A stretch of DNA of 64,000 nt, from positions 744,001 through 808,000 of the forward strand of contig OZ241390.1 in NCBI GenBank assembly GCA_965200835.1, in the 5' to 3' direction. Numbering within the stretch: position 1 is the first letter of the stretch; every line of letters begins with the position of its first letter. Both the position numbers and the translations under genes were made by a program. Under the pieces are notes generated by a model, which made no database searches, was not told the origin of the DNA, and was given only the letters and a program-made list of their open reading frames with translations. Below are positions 38,407-46,994 of this stretch, piece by piece. The stretch comes from JAPPFW01 sp965200835 (GTDB taxonomy: Bacteria > Actinomycetota > Acidimicrobiia > Spongiisociales > Spongiisociaceae).

Positions 38407-39177
38407 CTACGGTGCTCGATTGCTGGGGCGCGGGATGAAGCCGGGCTGGTTGGGAACGTGGGCAAGAGTGCGGCTGATGAACACAGCCATCTGGCCCCGT
38501 GTGACCGGAATGTCCGGCCTGAAGGTGCCATCGCCATATCCGCTGGTGATGCCCAACTCGTAGGCGAAGCTGGCTGCCTCGGACATGGTGTCATCGAACT
38601 GGTCATCGGGATAGTGAGGTGCCGATTCGAAACGCAGCCCGCCGTCCGGGGTCCTGCTCAGACCGCTCTGTGTCGAGGTAAGGAGGAGGTTGATCATCAT
38701 CCGAGCCATATCGATCCTGGTGACCGGTTCGTCCCCACCGAACGCGCCGTCCGGAGCTAGGTCCATTACTCCATACGTGAGCACCATCGCAATGGCAGCC
38801 TGAACCTGCGGTGGTTCCTGGTCATAGTCCGAAGGATGGGGGAAACCCATCACGGTGACGACATCGCTCACCCGCCTGATTGCATGGGAAAGGATCAATG
38901 CCATATGGCGGCGGTTGATCCCTCGATCAGGCTTGAAGGTGCGATCGCCATAACCCTGAGCCAATCCGTGCCCGACCAGGCATTCGATAGCGGCCCGATA
39001 GGGGTGATCCTTGGCGACGTCGACAAAGGGCGGCGGAACTGCAATGGGTGGAGGACACTCCGGATCTTTGGGAAGATGGTCCGGAGTGGAGCCGCCGTCG
39101 ATTGCTGCTGCGGGACCGGCACCCATGGTGACGACCAAGCCCGCCGCTAGCAGCCATCGGATCCATCTTCGACTCAT
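38407..39177 (-). CDS. SLH-domain surface protein
   Basis: 256 residues from ATG 39177 with a classical signal peptide (RRWIRWLLAAGLVVTMGAGPAAA). The mature part has three S-layer-homology-type repeats, with FVDVAKDHPYRAAIECLVGH, GYGDRTFKPDRGINRRHMA, GVMDLAPDGAFGGDEPVTR and GITSGYGDGTFRPDIPVTRG. Such repeats bind secondary wall polymers. There is no other domain, so it may be an anchor or minor wall protein. Confidence 0.82.
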   Translation of the reverse strand: MSRRWIRWLLAAGLVVTMGAGPAAAIDGGSTPDHLPKDPECPPPIAVPPPFVDVAKDHPYRAAIECLVGHGLAQGYGDRTFKPDRGINRRHMALILSHAIRRVSDVVTVMGFPHPSDYDQEPPQVQAAIAMVLTYGVMDLAPDGAFGGDEPVTRIDMARMMINLLLTSTQSGLSRTPDGGLRFESAPHYPDDQFDDTMSEAASFAYELGITSGYGDGTFRPDIPVTRGQMAVFISRTLAHVPNQPGFIPRPSNRAP

Positions 39178-39268
39178 AGCCAATCAACCTCCCGATCGGG
39201 CAGTAACTCCTGAAGGCTACTTCCAAACCTAACGTTATCCTCACCTACGGAGTGAGAGCCTGCCCTGT

Positions 39269-39835
39269 TCACCGGGATCCCTCCCGTCCTTCCCCGGTCG
39301 ACCTGGCCGCCGGGACTCCCTGCTGACGAGCACCTGGGCGGATCCGGCAGCCCGCCGATCCATAGGTGGAGAGACTCTTGCGCAACGTGTAGAGCAACAA
39401 CCCGATCGCCACCAGCCCCACGATCGGCTGGATAGGCGCCCACCAGGCCAGAGCACCCGAGAAACCCAACAGTGCCACCACTACCTTGTTACAAACGGGG
39501 CATCCCACCGCCAGGAACGACACGAAACCGCTCCACATGGCCCGCCGGTCATCCCGTTCACGGGCTTGCGCCAGCTCTGCAGAGCCCGGTATCGCGGGCC
39601 GGATGGCGAAGACCAGCCCGATGAGGGCCGAGGTGACCACCAGTATCAGATAGTCGATCCACCGGGTCTCCACCGGACGGCCGAAGATGGGAGTGTCGAT
39701 GAGATCGGACGGCACGGCGATGAGCACCGATGCGATAGCTCCGTACAGGACGGCACGTAACCAGACAACACCCGGCAGGGACAGCAGCTCGCTAATCACG
39801 CCTCGGATGCTACCCCGGGCGGGAGATCTATCCAT
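39269..39835 (-). CDS. membrane protein with GCPVCNK motif
   Basis: A 188-residue membrane protein with about four helices (around 25-45, 62-80, 103-125, 133-150). The motif FLAVGCPVCNKVVVALLG in the third helix holds a CxxC pair inside the membrane, as seen in some small thiol or heavy-metal related membrane proteins, but no specific family was identified. The C-terminal tail is Arg/Gly-rich. The frame is intact. Confidence 0.6.
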   Translation of the reverse strand: MDRSPARGSIRGVISELLSLPGVVWLRAVLYGAIASVLIAVPSDLIDTPIFGRPVETRWIDYLILVVTSALIGLVFAIRPAIPGSAELAQARERDDRRAMWSGFVSFLAVGCPVCNKVVVALLGFSGALAWWAPIQPIVGLVAIGLLLYTLRKSLSTYGSAGCRIRPGARQQGVPAARSTGEGREGSR

Positions 39836-39865
39836 GGACGGGGCCAGAACCGACGGATGAGCCGC

Positions 39866-39894
39866 TTGGTCATAGTCCGACAGACCTCTAGAAT
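39866..39894 (+). promoter_or_regulatory. promoter of the rpsF ribosomal operon
   Basis: TTGGTC at 39866-39871 and TAGAAT at 39889-39894 are spaced 17 bases apart. Transcription would start near 39902, leaving a leader of about 115 bases before rpsF. In other bacteria this leader can bind the S6:S18 dimer for feedback control, but I could not confirm that fold here. Confidence 0.55.
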
Positions 39895-40017
39895 GAGGGG
39901 AGCCTTTCGTGCATCATGACTATGCATGTGGCTCATACGAACCGATCCTGCACCTTATGCGGGTGCCTTCCCAGGCTGGTACACCGGTCGGGACGTCCGA
40001 AGGAGGTAACACGCACG

Positions 40018-40347
40018 ATGCGTACGTACGAGTTGGTGACCATCCACCGACCGGAGATGGCAGAAGCCGATGCCCGGCGCCAGTCGCAGATCCTCAAGGT
40101 GTTCCTCGCCGAGGAAGGAGCGACCATTACCGAGATCGACTTCTGGGGCAAGCGTCGGCTGGCCTACGAGATCGACAAGGCCACCGAGGGTTACTACACC
40201 GTCCTCACCTTCGAGGGAGAGCCTCATCACGTCACCGCCATGGATCGGGCGCTGTCCCTGTCCGATGCGGTGATGCGACACAAGATCATCCGGCCTGACA
40301 CCAGGCCGGCCCGGGCTGTCCGGAGGAGTGAGAAGCGGGACAAGTAA
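40018..40347 (+). CDS. rpsF: 30S ribosomal protein S6
   Basis: 109 residues from ATG 40018, preceded by AGGAGG. It has the S6 pattern MRTYELVTIHRPEM, ITEIDFWGKRRLAYEI and GYYTVLTFEG with a basic tail. S6 pairs with S18 on the platform of the small subunit. It is the first gene of the rpsF-ssb-rpsR-rplI cluster. Confidence 0.97.
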   Translation: MRTYELVTIHRPEMAEADARRQSQILKVFLAEEGATITEIDFWGKRRLAYEIDKATEGYYTVLTFEGEPHHVTAMDRALSLSDAVMRHKIIRPDTRPARAVRRSEKRDK

Positions 40348-40417
40348 CTGTCACACCCGGCACATATGGTGGCATGGTAGGACAGAGCACGAAAGGTATA
40401 CGAGAGGTAGAAGATCC

Positions 40418-40945
40418 ATGCCGGACAATTCAGTAACGGTGGTCGGCAACCTGGTAGAAGATCCGGAACTGCGGTTCACCCCCTCCGGAGCGGCCTTGGC
40501 CCGCCTCAGGTTGGCGGTCAACCGCCGGTGGTTCAACCGCAACACCAACGACTGGGATGAAGAGGCCAGTTTCTTCACCGCCACCTGTTGGCGGGACATG
40601 GCGGAGAACGTCTCGGAGTCCCTACAGAAAGGATCCCGGGTGATCATCAACGGACGGCTCGAGCAGCGCTCCTGGGAAACCCAGGACGGCGAGCGTCGCT
40701 CCGTAGTGGAGATCCAGATCGACGAGATAGGCCCGAGCCTGCGCTGGGCCACCGCATCGGTGACTCGCACCCCCCGCCGGGGTGGAGGCGAGAGTTGGGG
40801 AGGCGGCGGTGGCCAGCCCTCGAGAGGCTCCAACCGGCCTTCAGGCAGGACCAGCCAGTCCCGAGGAACCAGTCGGTCTTCACAGCGGCGGGCCCCCGGA
40901 CCGGTAGCACGCGAAAACTACGGGCCGGACGAGGCCCCCTTCTAG
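40418..40945 (+). CDS. ssb: single-stranded DNA-binding protein
   Basis: 175 residues from ATG 40418. The OB fold covers residues 1-110 (NSVTVVGNLVEDPELRFTPS, FFTATCWRDMAENV, GSRVIINGRLEQRSWET). A Gly/Ser/Arg-rich flexible linker follows and the C-terminus ends DEAPF, the acidic tip that recruits partner proteins. It lies between rpsF and rpsR, the usual place. Confidence 0.96.
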   Translation: MPDNSVTVVGNLVEDPELRFTPSGAALARLRLAVNRRWFNRNTNDWDEEASFFTATCWRDMAENVSESLQKGSRVIINGRLEQRSWETQDGERRSVVEIQIDEIGPSLRWATASVTRTPRRGGGESWGGGGGQPSRGSNRPSGRTSQSRGTSRSSQRRAPGPVARENYGPDEAPF

Positions 40946-40959
40946 AAGGAGCAGCGAAT

Positions 40960-41244
40960 ATGGCGAGGAGAGCCTCCACCCGGCGAAGGCGACGGTCGAG
41001 AAGACCCAAGACGATCCGCAAACGGGCCTGCCCGGGCTGCGGCCAGATGAAATGCGACAACACCCGGGTCCCGTATGTCGACTACAAGGACCTGGCTACG
41101 CTGCGCCGATTCGTCTCGGATCGCGGCAAGATCCGCTCGCGCCGGGTGACCGGAGCGTGCGCGCAGTACCAGCGCCGGGTGGCAATCGCCATCAAGAACG
41201 CTCGGGAGATGGCGCTGCTGCCCTATGCAGGCAGCCACCGATGA
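40960..41244 (+). CDS. rpsR: 30S ribosomal protein S18
   Basis: 94 residues from ATG 40960, with an AGAAGGAG ribosome site. It is very basic at the N-terminus, with a KRACPGCGQMKCDNTRVPYV segment and then DYKDLATLRRFVSDRGKI and TGACAQYQRRVAIAIKNAR. Four cysteines (CPGC, KC and GAC) make it a zinc-binding C+ form of S18. Its stop overlaps the rplI start as ATGA. Confidence 0.96.
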   Translation: MARRASTRRRRRSRRPKTIRKRACPGCGQMKCDNTRVPYVDYKDLATLRRFVSDRGKIRSRRVTGACAQYQRRVAIAIKNAREMALLPYAGSHR

Positions 41245-41687
41245 AGCTCATCCTGACCTCCGAAGTGAGCGGTCTGGGCGCCAAGGGCGACATCGTCGAG
41301 GTAGCTACCGGCTACGGACGCAACTACCTGCTGCCCCAGCGCCTAGCCATCAAGGCCACCCAGGGTGCCATCAACCAGATCCAGGAAGCGCGCCGAGCCA
41401 AGGAAGCCGCCCGCCGGCGGGAGCTCGACGCCGCTCTCGACTTGAGGAACCGGCTTTCCCGTGCCCGGTTCGTCATCGCAGCTCAGGTTACGGCGGAAGG
41501 TCGGCTGTTCGGTTCCATCGGCAGGAGCGAGGTGATCGACGCCGTACGCAGCCTGTCCGGAGTCACCCTGAATAGGAAGATGATCACCCTGTCCGAGCCG
41601 ATCAAAACCATCGGCTTCCATGATGTCAGGGTGACCCTCGACCGGGAGGTCGACTGCCGCCTCACGCTGGACGTGATCCCCGCCTGA
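41241..41687 (+). CDS. rplI: 50S ribosomal protein L9
   Basis: 148 residues from ATG 41241, overlapping rpsR by four bases, so translation is coupled. It has the L9 start MKLILTSEVSGLGAKGDIVE and GYGRNYLLPQRLAIKAT, the long connecting helix rich in Arg/Ala, and a C-terminal domain GRLFGSIGRSEVIDAV. It binds domain V of 23S rRNA. Confidence 0.97.
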   Translation: MKLILTSEVSGLGAKGDIVEVATGYGRNYLLPQRLAIKATQGAINQIQEARRAKEAARRRELDAALDLRNRLSRARFVIAAQVTAEGRLFGSIGRSEVIDAVRSLSGVTLNRKMITLSEPIKTIGFHDVRVTLDREVDCRLTLDVIPA

Positions 41688-42023
41688 CCAGCCATCATCC
41701 GACCTGACCGGACCGGTAGTCGGGGGGCAGAAAGGCAAAATCTTGGCTGCCGGTACGCTCCGGTATCCGGTCGGCCACGGTTAGGCTATTGGCTGCCCGG
41801 ACAGGAGACACCGGGCCTCGCCTCTGGCGGGTCACTTCCCGCTTTCCCCACCAACAAGGTGATGCATGTCCGGCCAGCGCGCTCGAAGCTCGGTCGGAAT
41901 CGAGAGGGCAACGGACACAAATGTCACACCCCCTCGGCATCATCTATAGCAAGAGACATCGAGGAGAACACAGGGGATGACAGGGATGGCCACCGAGGGG
42001 AGGCAAGGTATGGAGCCAACGTC
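41688..42023. other. 336-base rplI-dnaB spacer without a gene
   Basis: No supported coding region or RNA. It contains another GGTATCCGG copy at about 41762 and a TAGGCT near 41782 that could be a -10 element without a clear -35. The dnaB frame stays open through the last 160 bases, but the conserved protein starts at 42024. Confidence 0.4.
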
Positions 42024-43409
42024 ATGACGATGACCGAGCGGGATGCTGCCCCTACTGTCCCTCTCCGGCACCGGGCGCCTCCTCATAGCGCGGAGGCGGA
42101 GGAGTCGGTGATCGGCGCGCTGCTGAGGTCCCGCTCCGCCGCTGATGAGGTGTTCGACCGTCTCGGGAACAACGACTTCTACCTACCGACCCACCGGACG
42201 ATCGTCGGTGCCATGCACCGCCTGTACGACGAGAACCAGCCGATCGACACGATCACCGTGGTCGACCGCCTGCACCGGAGCGGAGATCTGGAAGCAGCAG
42301 GCGGAGCGAGTTCGGTGATCGGGCTCTGGGATGCGGTCCCGTCCGCCGCCAACGTGGCCTATTACGCCGGCGTGGTAGCCGAACATGCCCTGCGACGGAG
42401 GATGCTGAGAGCCAGCAACCAGATCGCCGAGCTGGCGATGGACCTCGACACGGAGGTCGAGGTGGTGCTGGATCAGGCTGAACAACGGATGCTGGCGGTG
42501 GCTGAGAACCGGGTGGGGGATGGGCTCGAGATGCTCGGAGACCTGCTCGAGAAAGTGCTACAGCGGCTGGAGCAGGTGGAGACCGAAGGCCTCGACGTGA
42601 CCGGACTCCCCACCGGCCTCGCCGACCTCGACCGGAAGCTGGGAGGGTTGCAGCCCGCCACCCTGGTGGTCGTCGCGGGACGGCCTGGGATGGGCAAGAG
42701 CGCCCTAGCCATGAACATCGCCTCTCATGTGGCCAGCATCCACGGGCCGGTGGCCTACTTCAGCCTGGAGATGTCCCCCACCGAGATCGCCTACCGCTGG
42801 CTCGGATCCGAAGCCCGGGTGAACTCCATGAAGCTACGGTCCGGGCTGGGTGGCGGGGACTCCGCCCGCATCTGGGACAACCTGGTGAAGGCCTCCTCCC
42901 GTCTCTACAAGGTGCCCCTCCACGCTGATGAGGGTTCGCGCACCGTCACCGATATCCGTGCCAAGTGCCGGCGCCTCAAACGACGTTCGGGTCTCGAGCT
43001 GGTGGTGGTGGACTACATGCAGCTCATGCATTCCCAGGGTCGAGGCCGGGAGAATCGCCAGCAGGAGATCGCCGAGATCAGCCTCAACCTCAAGGCCCTG
43101 GCCCGGGAGCTCGATGTACCGGTCATCGCCGTCTCCCAGCTGAATCGGGCGCTGGAGAGCCGCAACGACAAGCGGCCCCAGCTGGGCGACCTGCGCGAGT
43201 CCGGCGCCATCGAGCAGGACGCCGATGTGGTGTTGATGATCTATCGCGACGAGTACTACAACAAGGACACCCGTGAAGCCGGCATAGCCGAGATCATCGT
43301 CGCCAAGCAGCGCGCCGGGCCCACCGGAACCATCAAGACGACCTTCATCGACAAGTACACCCGTTTCGACAATCTCCCGCACGGCTACACCAGCTCGCTC
43401 AACCCTTAG
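42024..43409 (+). CDS. dnaB: replicative DNA helicase DnaB
   Basis: 461 residues from ATG 42024, chosen because GGAG precedes it and the protein then begins close to the N-terminal domain (PPHSAEAEESVIGALLRSR). The RecA-like domain has Walker A AGRPGMGKSAL, Walker B LELVVVDYMQLM, and RDLRESGAIEQDADVV, FIDKYTRFDNL at the end. It unwinds DNA at the replication fork. No intein is present at the usual Walker A insertion site. Confidence 0.97.
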   Translation: MTMTERDAAPTVPLRHRAPPHSAEAEESVIGALLRSRSAADEVFDRLGNNDFYLPTHRTIVGAMHRLYDENQPIDTITVVDRLHRSGDLEAAGGASSVIGLWDAVPSAANVAYYAGVVAEHALRRRMLRASNQIAELAMDLDTEVEVVLDQAEQRMLAVAENRVGDGLEMLGDLLEKVLQRLEQVETEGLDVTGLPTGLADLDRKLGGLQPATLVVVAGRPGMGKSALAMNIASHVASIHGPVAYFSLEMSPTEIAYRWLGSEARVNSMKLRSGLGGGDSARIWDNLVKASSRLYKVPLHADEGSRTVTDIRAKCRRLKRRSGLELVVVDYMQLMHSQGRGRENRQQEIAEISLNLKALARELDVPVIAVSQLNRALESRNDKRPQLGDLRESGAIEQDADVVLMIYRDEYYNKDTREAGIAEIIVAKQRAGPTGTIKTTFIDKYTRFDNLPHGYTSSLNP

Positions 43410-43475
43410 CCTGGATCCACCGTTTGCTGGGTGGTGGGGAGTATGAGGTTGAGTCGGCGCTGCGCGCTCGGCGGG

Positions 43476-43775
43476 CTAGTAGTTGCTTGCTCCGAAAGCG
43501 CCGAAGTCGTTGGCAATCACGAGCACGCTGAGGACGAACCAAAATGCGACCACGAACCAGAAGAGCATCCGATGTTCAGCGCGGTAGATCGGCTCGAGTA
43601 CGAAGGTCACGCCGCTGAATACGGCAATCAGCGACCAGACGAGGAACAACCAACCCCAGACCGGTGTGAAGTCCAGCGCGATCGCGACGATCAGCAGCGC
43701 CAGGATGACCAGATTGGTCCATTGACTGTTCTTGGTCGGGAGAAGTTTCCTTCGGTCGCGGCGATCGAAGTTCAT
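43476..43775 (-). CDS. small two-to-three-helix membrane protein
   Basis: 99 residues, with hydrophobic segments at about 21-38, 42-60 and 70-88 and a charged N-terminus (MNFDRRDRRKLLP). Its ATG overlaps the stop of the Rieske oxygenase gene upstream on the same strand, suggesting cotranscription. The family is not recognised. It could be a 2TM-type membrane partner, but no motif supports a function. Confidence 0.6.
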   Translation of the reverse strand: MNFDRRDRRKLLPTKNSQWTNLVILALLIVAIALDFTPVWGWLFLVWSLIAVFSGVTFVLEPIYRAEHRMLFWFVVAFWFVLSVLVIANDFGAFGASNY

Positions 43776-44953
43776 GACTGCGCCTCCACGTAGGGCGACG
43801 GTGGTTGTTCGCCGGTCAGTCGCCAGCTCAGATAGTTGTGGAAGTCCGCGACCACGCGCTCCAGCGGTACGAGGCGTCCGCCGTGAGAATGCCTGGACGC
43901 CATGCCCGCCTGCGCTCGCTCGCAGATCGCCCGGTCTTCCTCGAGGAACGCGGTAGCGTAGCCTTGCGCGATCCGTCGGCTGACCGGATCGACCACAGAT
44001 TGTGAGAGTCCTCCCTGGTAGACGCGCGACGATGTTGGGCTCAAGGGATGCACGACGATCCAGTCCCAGGATTCGCGGGTGGCCACGCCGACGAATGAGG
44101 GCGGGATCGAGACGAGCGTGTAGTGGTCGCCGCTGGTATAGCCACCGCTCGCCCAGTGCAGCAGCTTCCCCACGATGCCGCCCTTGGTGTCCTGCACAAT
44201 CTGTCCACCGGTAAGCGTCCAGGCCGCGGAGCCCTCGATGTAGTACGCGCCGCGCGTCGGTGTGACCCGCTCCAGCGTCTCCGCGTGGACTTTGAAAAGG
44301 TGATAGCTCTCCATCCCGTTCTCGACGATCAGCTTCCAGTTGGCGTCCCAGATCTCAGGCGCTTCCAGCGGCGAAGGCTCTCGGAAAGACTCCATCCCAA
44401 ACTCAGCCAGGTGGGGCGCGATGCCCGCCAGGCGCTCAGACAGCGGCGGAGCATTAGCGTCGAGGCAGACGAAGACCACACCCATCCAGACTTCGGTACG
44501 AAACTCGGGCAGGCTGTGCGACTCAGGATCGATCTGGACGCCCCGCGCATAGGGCGCGCCGCGGAAGGCGCCGCAGTCGCTATAGGTCCAGGCGTGATAG
44601 GGACAGACGATCATGCCCTTCTCCAGACAGTCAGCGCCAGGCTCGAGCATCAGCGTACCGCGGTGTCGGCAGACGTTGGAGAGACAGCGCAGCTGTCCAT
44701 CGGCGCCGCGAACCAGAGCTATGGGTTCGCCGCCGATGTCGCAGGCGAGATAGTCGCCCGACTCGGCCAGCGCAGACTCAGCGCAGACGGCGACCCAATC
44801 GGCGCGGAAGAGCCGCTCGAGTTCGAGCTGGAAGAGGGCGTCATCGTGGTACGCGGCAAACGGCAGCGCCTTGGCCTCTTCCGGCGGCGCCATCACCGAT
44901 CGCAGCAGGTCGAGTCCGCTCGCCCGCTCCCCGTTGAGCATCGATCGGTCCAT
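43772..44953 (-). CDS. Rieske-type aromatic ring-hydroxylating oxygenase
   Basis: 393 residues from ATG 44953, with GGAGGG before it. The Rieske [2Fe-2S] ligands are in CRHRGTLML and CPYHAWTYSD, and the catalytic domain has NWKLIVENGMESYHLFKVHA with the two iron-binding histidines. It oxygenates an aromatic or quaternary-amine substrate using electrons from a reductase not present here. Codon use leans more to GCG and CGC than in neighbours, and an IS3 relic lies just upstream, so recent acquisition is plausible. Substrate unknown. Confidence 0.88.
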   Translation of the reverse strand: MDRSMLNGERASGLDLLRSVMAPPEEAKALPFAAYHDDALFQLELERLFRADWVAVCAESALAESGDYLACDIGGEPIALVRGADGQLRCLSNVCRHRGTLMLEPGADCLEKGMIVCPYHAWTYSDCGAFRGAPYARGVQIDPESHSLPEFRTEVWMGVVFVCLDANAPPLSERLAGIAPHLAEFGMESFREPSPLEAPEIWDANWKLIVENGMESYHLFKVHAETLERVTPTRGAYYIEGSAAWTLTGGQIVQDTKGGIVGKLLHWASGGYTSGDHYTLVSIPPSFVGVATRESWDWIVVHPLSPTSSRVYQGGLSQSVVDPVSRRIAQGYATAFLEEDRAICERAQAGMASRHSHGGRLVPLERVVADFHNYLSWRLTGEQPPSPYVEAQS

Positions 44954-45047
44954 GGTTCCGCCCTCCAACCCTCGATCCGTTCCCTGAGCCTGTAGGAGTG
45001 TGAATATAGACTCCCGCAATTACTGGAGTACGTTTACGTTTGCACGT

Positions 45048-45296
45048 GCCCTGGACATGGCAATCGGACAGTCGGAAACCACCCAGGTGATCCACCACTC
45101 CGGCCGGGGTGGCCAACCCACATCTCCCGTCATCTCAAGACCAGATGCGAACAATCCGGCATCGAATGTCAATGGGACGGAAAGGACGCCTACGACAACG
45201 CCGTAGCCGATTCCTTCCTCTCTACCCTCGAAGCCGAACTCCTCGACGGTCGCAGCTTCGCCATCCGCAACCAGGCCAGCCGGGCGTTCGCGAAAG
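45048..45296 (+). mobile_element. IS3-family transposase relic
   Basis: Pieces of the IS3 orfB catalytic domain can be read in two frames: ALDMAIGQSETTQVIHHSGR, then after a shift THISRHLKTRCEQSG and DAYDNAVADSFLSTLEAELL with the last catalytic Glu, then FAIRNQASRAF. The IHHSD motif has lost its Asp (it reads IHHSGRGG). Everything before and after is gone and no inverted ends were found. It is a dead fragment beside tRNA-Glu and upstream of the Rieske oxygenase. Confidence 0.7.
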
Positions 45297-45424
45297 AGAT
45301 TCTGGTCAGCCCCGGCGCCGCCACCATCCGTCGAATCATCCCCATGCCCGCAGTCGGCCCCCTCACGAGCGGACACGCCGAAGAACTCGCCCTGCATCGA
45401 CCGGTACTGCCTACCGGGCAAGCG

Positions 45425-45501
45425 TGGTGGCCCCGACGGGATTCGAACCCGCGTTTCCGGCTTGAAAGGCCGGCGTCCTAGGCCAGCTGGACGACGGGGC
45501 C
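45425..45501 (-). tRNA. tRNA-Glu (anticodon TTC)
   Basis: Read on the minus strand, a cloverleaf starts with GGCCCCG at 45501 and closes with CGGGGCC, discriminator A and an encoded CCA (45425-45427). The anticodon arm CCGGC-CTTTCAA-GCCGG gives anticodon TTC, and the T-arm GTTCGAATC is present. It is charged by GltX, whose gene is about 5 kb away. Confidence 0.95.
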
Positions 45502-45514
45502 TGTGGCTTGTGCG

Positions 45515-45543
45515 ATCCTAGCCGGTGGCCAGGCTATCGACAG
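45515..45543 (-). promoter_or_regulatory. candidate tRNA-Glu promoter
   Basis: On the minus strand CTGTCG (45538-45543) and TAGGAT (45515-45520) are 17 bases apart, with the -10 about 13 bases before the tRNA start. Match to consensus is partial. Confidence 0.4.
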
Positions 45544-45638
45544 TGGCCTGAGCGAGGCCGGGACCGGCAACCGCACTGACCCGCGGGCCGCTGCCCGTGG
45601 CTACCCATGGGCCAGCACCGACTCTATGCTGGCGACTC

Positions 45639-46399
45639 TCAGGCGGACAGCCGGGTAGCCAGCTCGCTGGCTTCGAGTCCTTCCTTCCGAACTCGCAGAT
45701 CGAGGTATAGCACCGTACCGATCGAAGCCCCCAAGGGATGCCCAACAAGGAAGCGATCTGCTGCGAGAAGTAGGCCGAAACTCCCTCACTCAGATTGACC
45801 ACTCCCGAAAACACCAAGTGGAGGCCCACCCCGACGATCCCGAGCCCGACGGCTGTGATGATGATCATCAGCAACCCGGCCCCGAACACCCGCCAGCGCT
45901 CACCGGATACCAGGCGCCACGCCCGACCCAGACCGCCGAACGGGCCCACTCCCTCGATCATGATGGCGGGAGTGGCAACCGCGAACGACACGATCACGAT
46001 GACTCCCGGGACCACGATGAACAGGAACCCGATAGTCGCCATGATCCCGATCGCGATCGTAGCTACTGCGAGCGCCAGCGTTCTCGCCAGGCCGGCACGC
46101 ACCGACCTTCCCACATCCGAGGACACATCCGCATAGGCCGCCGCGGCGACCAGCATGGCACCCGCCAGTGGCGGCCACCGAGCCGATCATGCCGGCGACG
46201 TAGCCGAACCAGCCGAGCGCGGTGGAACACGTGGTCGCCATCTCGCCTGCCGAGCAACCACCTAGCACGCTGATAGCTGCTGGGACGCCGAACAGCAACA
46301 GCCGACGCCCATCAAGGAACGGAAGCGCTGGCGATAGATCTTTAACGTATGGTCGATGATGTCGCCCACAACGAGGGGGCGAAGTTGTAGTTGAGCCAT
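45639..46399 (-). pseudogene. frameshifted polytopic membrane protein
   Basis: A former membrane protein of the kind with the glycerophosphodiester-phosphodiesterase-type membrane domain. Starting at ATG 46399 it reads MAQLQLRPLVVGDIIDHTL and KIYRQRF, then needs a shift into SVLGGCSAGEMATTC and GWFGYVAGMIGSVA, another into AAAAYADVSSDVGRSVRAGL and the long hydrophobic ALAVATIAIGIMATIGFLF and VVPGVIVIVSFAVATPA, and a third into GASIGTVLYLDLRVRKEG, ending TGA 45639. At least three frameshifts are needed, so it is probably dead. Family assignment is tentative. Confidence 0.65.
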
Positions 46400-46589
46400 G
46401 GCGACAGATTACCACTGCCACGGATGTCCGGTGTGACTCACCGCACCACAATTTTTCCGCGCACCGGCTGGTCTTGCTGGCAGCCCGTGGCGACATCCTC
46501 GCAGAGCCCTACTTCGGATAGTCTGGTCCACGTGCCATTCTCGACCCGGTGCTCGCGATGAGGCCCGGTACCTTGCTGCTGGAGGCGCT

Positions 46590-46994
46590 ATGAGTGATTG
46601 GAATCAGAAGGTGATCGACGAGTTCCGCGCCAATGGCGGGCGGGTCGGGGGAATCTTCGAAGGCGCTCCCCTGATGCTGCTCCATCATGCCGGCGCCCGT
46701 ACGGGGACCCGGAGGGTCAGTCCTCTCATGTACCAGGAGGTGGCAAGCGGCTACGCCATCTTCGCGTCCAAGGGTGGCGCTGACACCCATCCAGGCTGGT
46801 TTCACAACCTGGTGGCGAACCCGCGGACCGAGGTGGAGGTAGGCACAGATACCGTGGCCGTCGACACTCGCGTCGTCCATGGAGAAGAGCGCGAACGCAT
46901 ATGGAGCCGCCAGAAGCGAGACTATCCCATCTTCGCGGAGTATGAGGCCAAGACCTCCCGAGTCATCCCGGTCATCGTGCTGGAACGTACTTGA
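46590..46994 (+). CDS. F420 (deazaflavin)-dependent nitroreductase-family protein
   Basis: A 134-residue split-barrel protein of the Ddn/nitroreductase deazaflavin family. It has the signature LLHHAGARTGTRRVSPLMY, GGADTHPGWFHNLVANPRTE, and RQKRDYPIFAEYEAKTSRVI. It likely uses F420H2 to reduce quinones or other electrophiles. ATG 46590 follows GGAGGCGCT. Its stop overlaps the possible TTG start of the aminotransferase behind it. Confidence 0.9.
   Translation: MSDWNQKVIDEFRANGGRVGGIFEGAPLMLLHHAGARTGTRRVSPLMYQEVASGYAIFASKGGADTHPGWFHNLVANPRTEVEVGTDTVAVDTRVVHGEERERIWSRQKRDYPIFAEYEAKTSRVIPVIVLERT

Noticed and set aside
42650..42720. Intein in dnaB
   Set aside because: The Walker A region GRPGMGKSALAMN is continuous and the protein has normal length.
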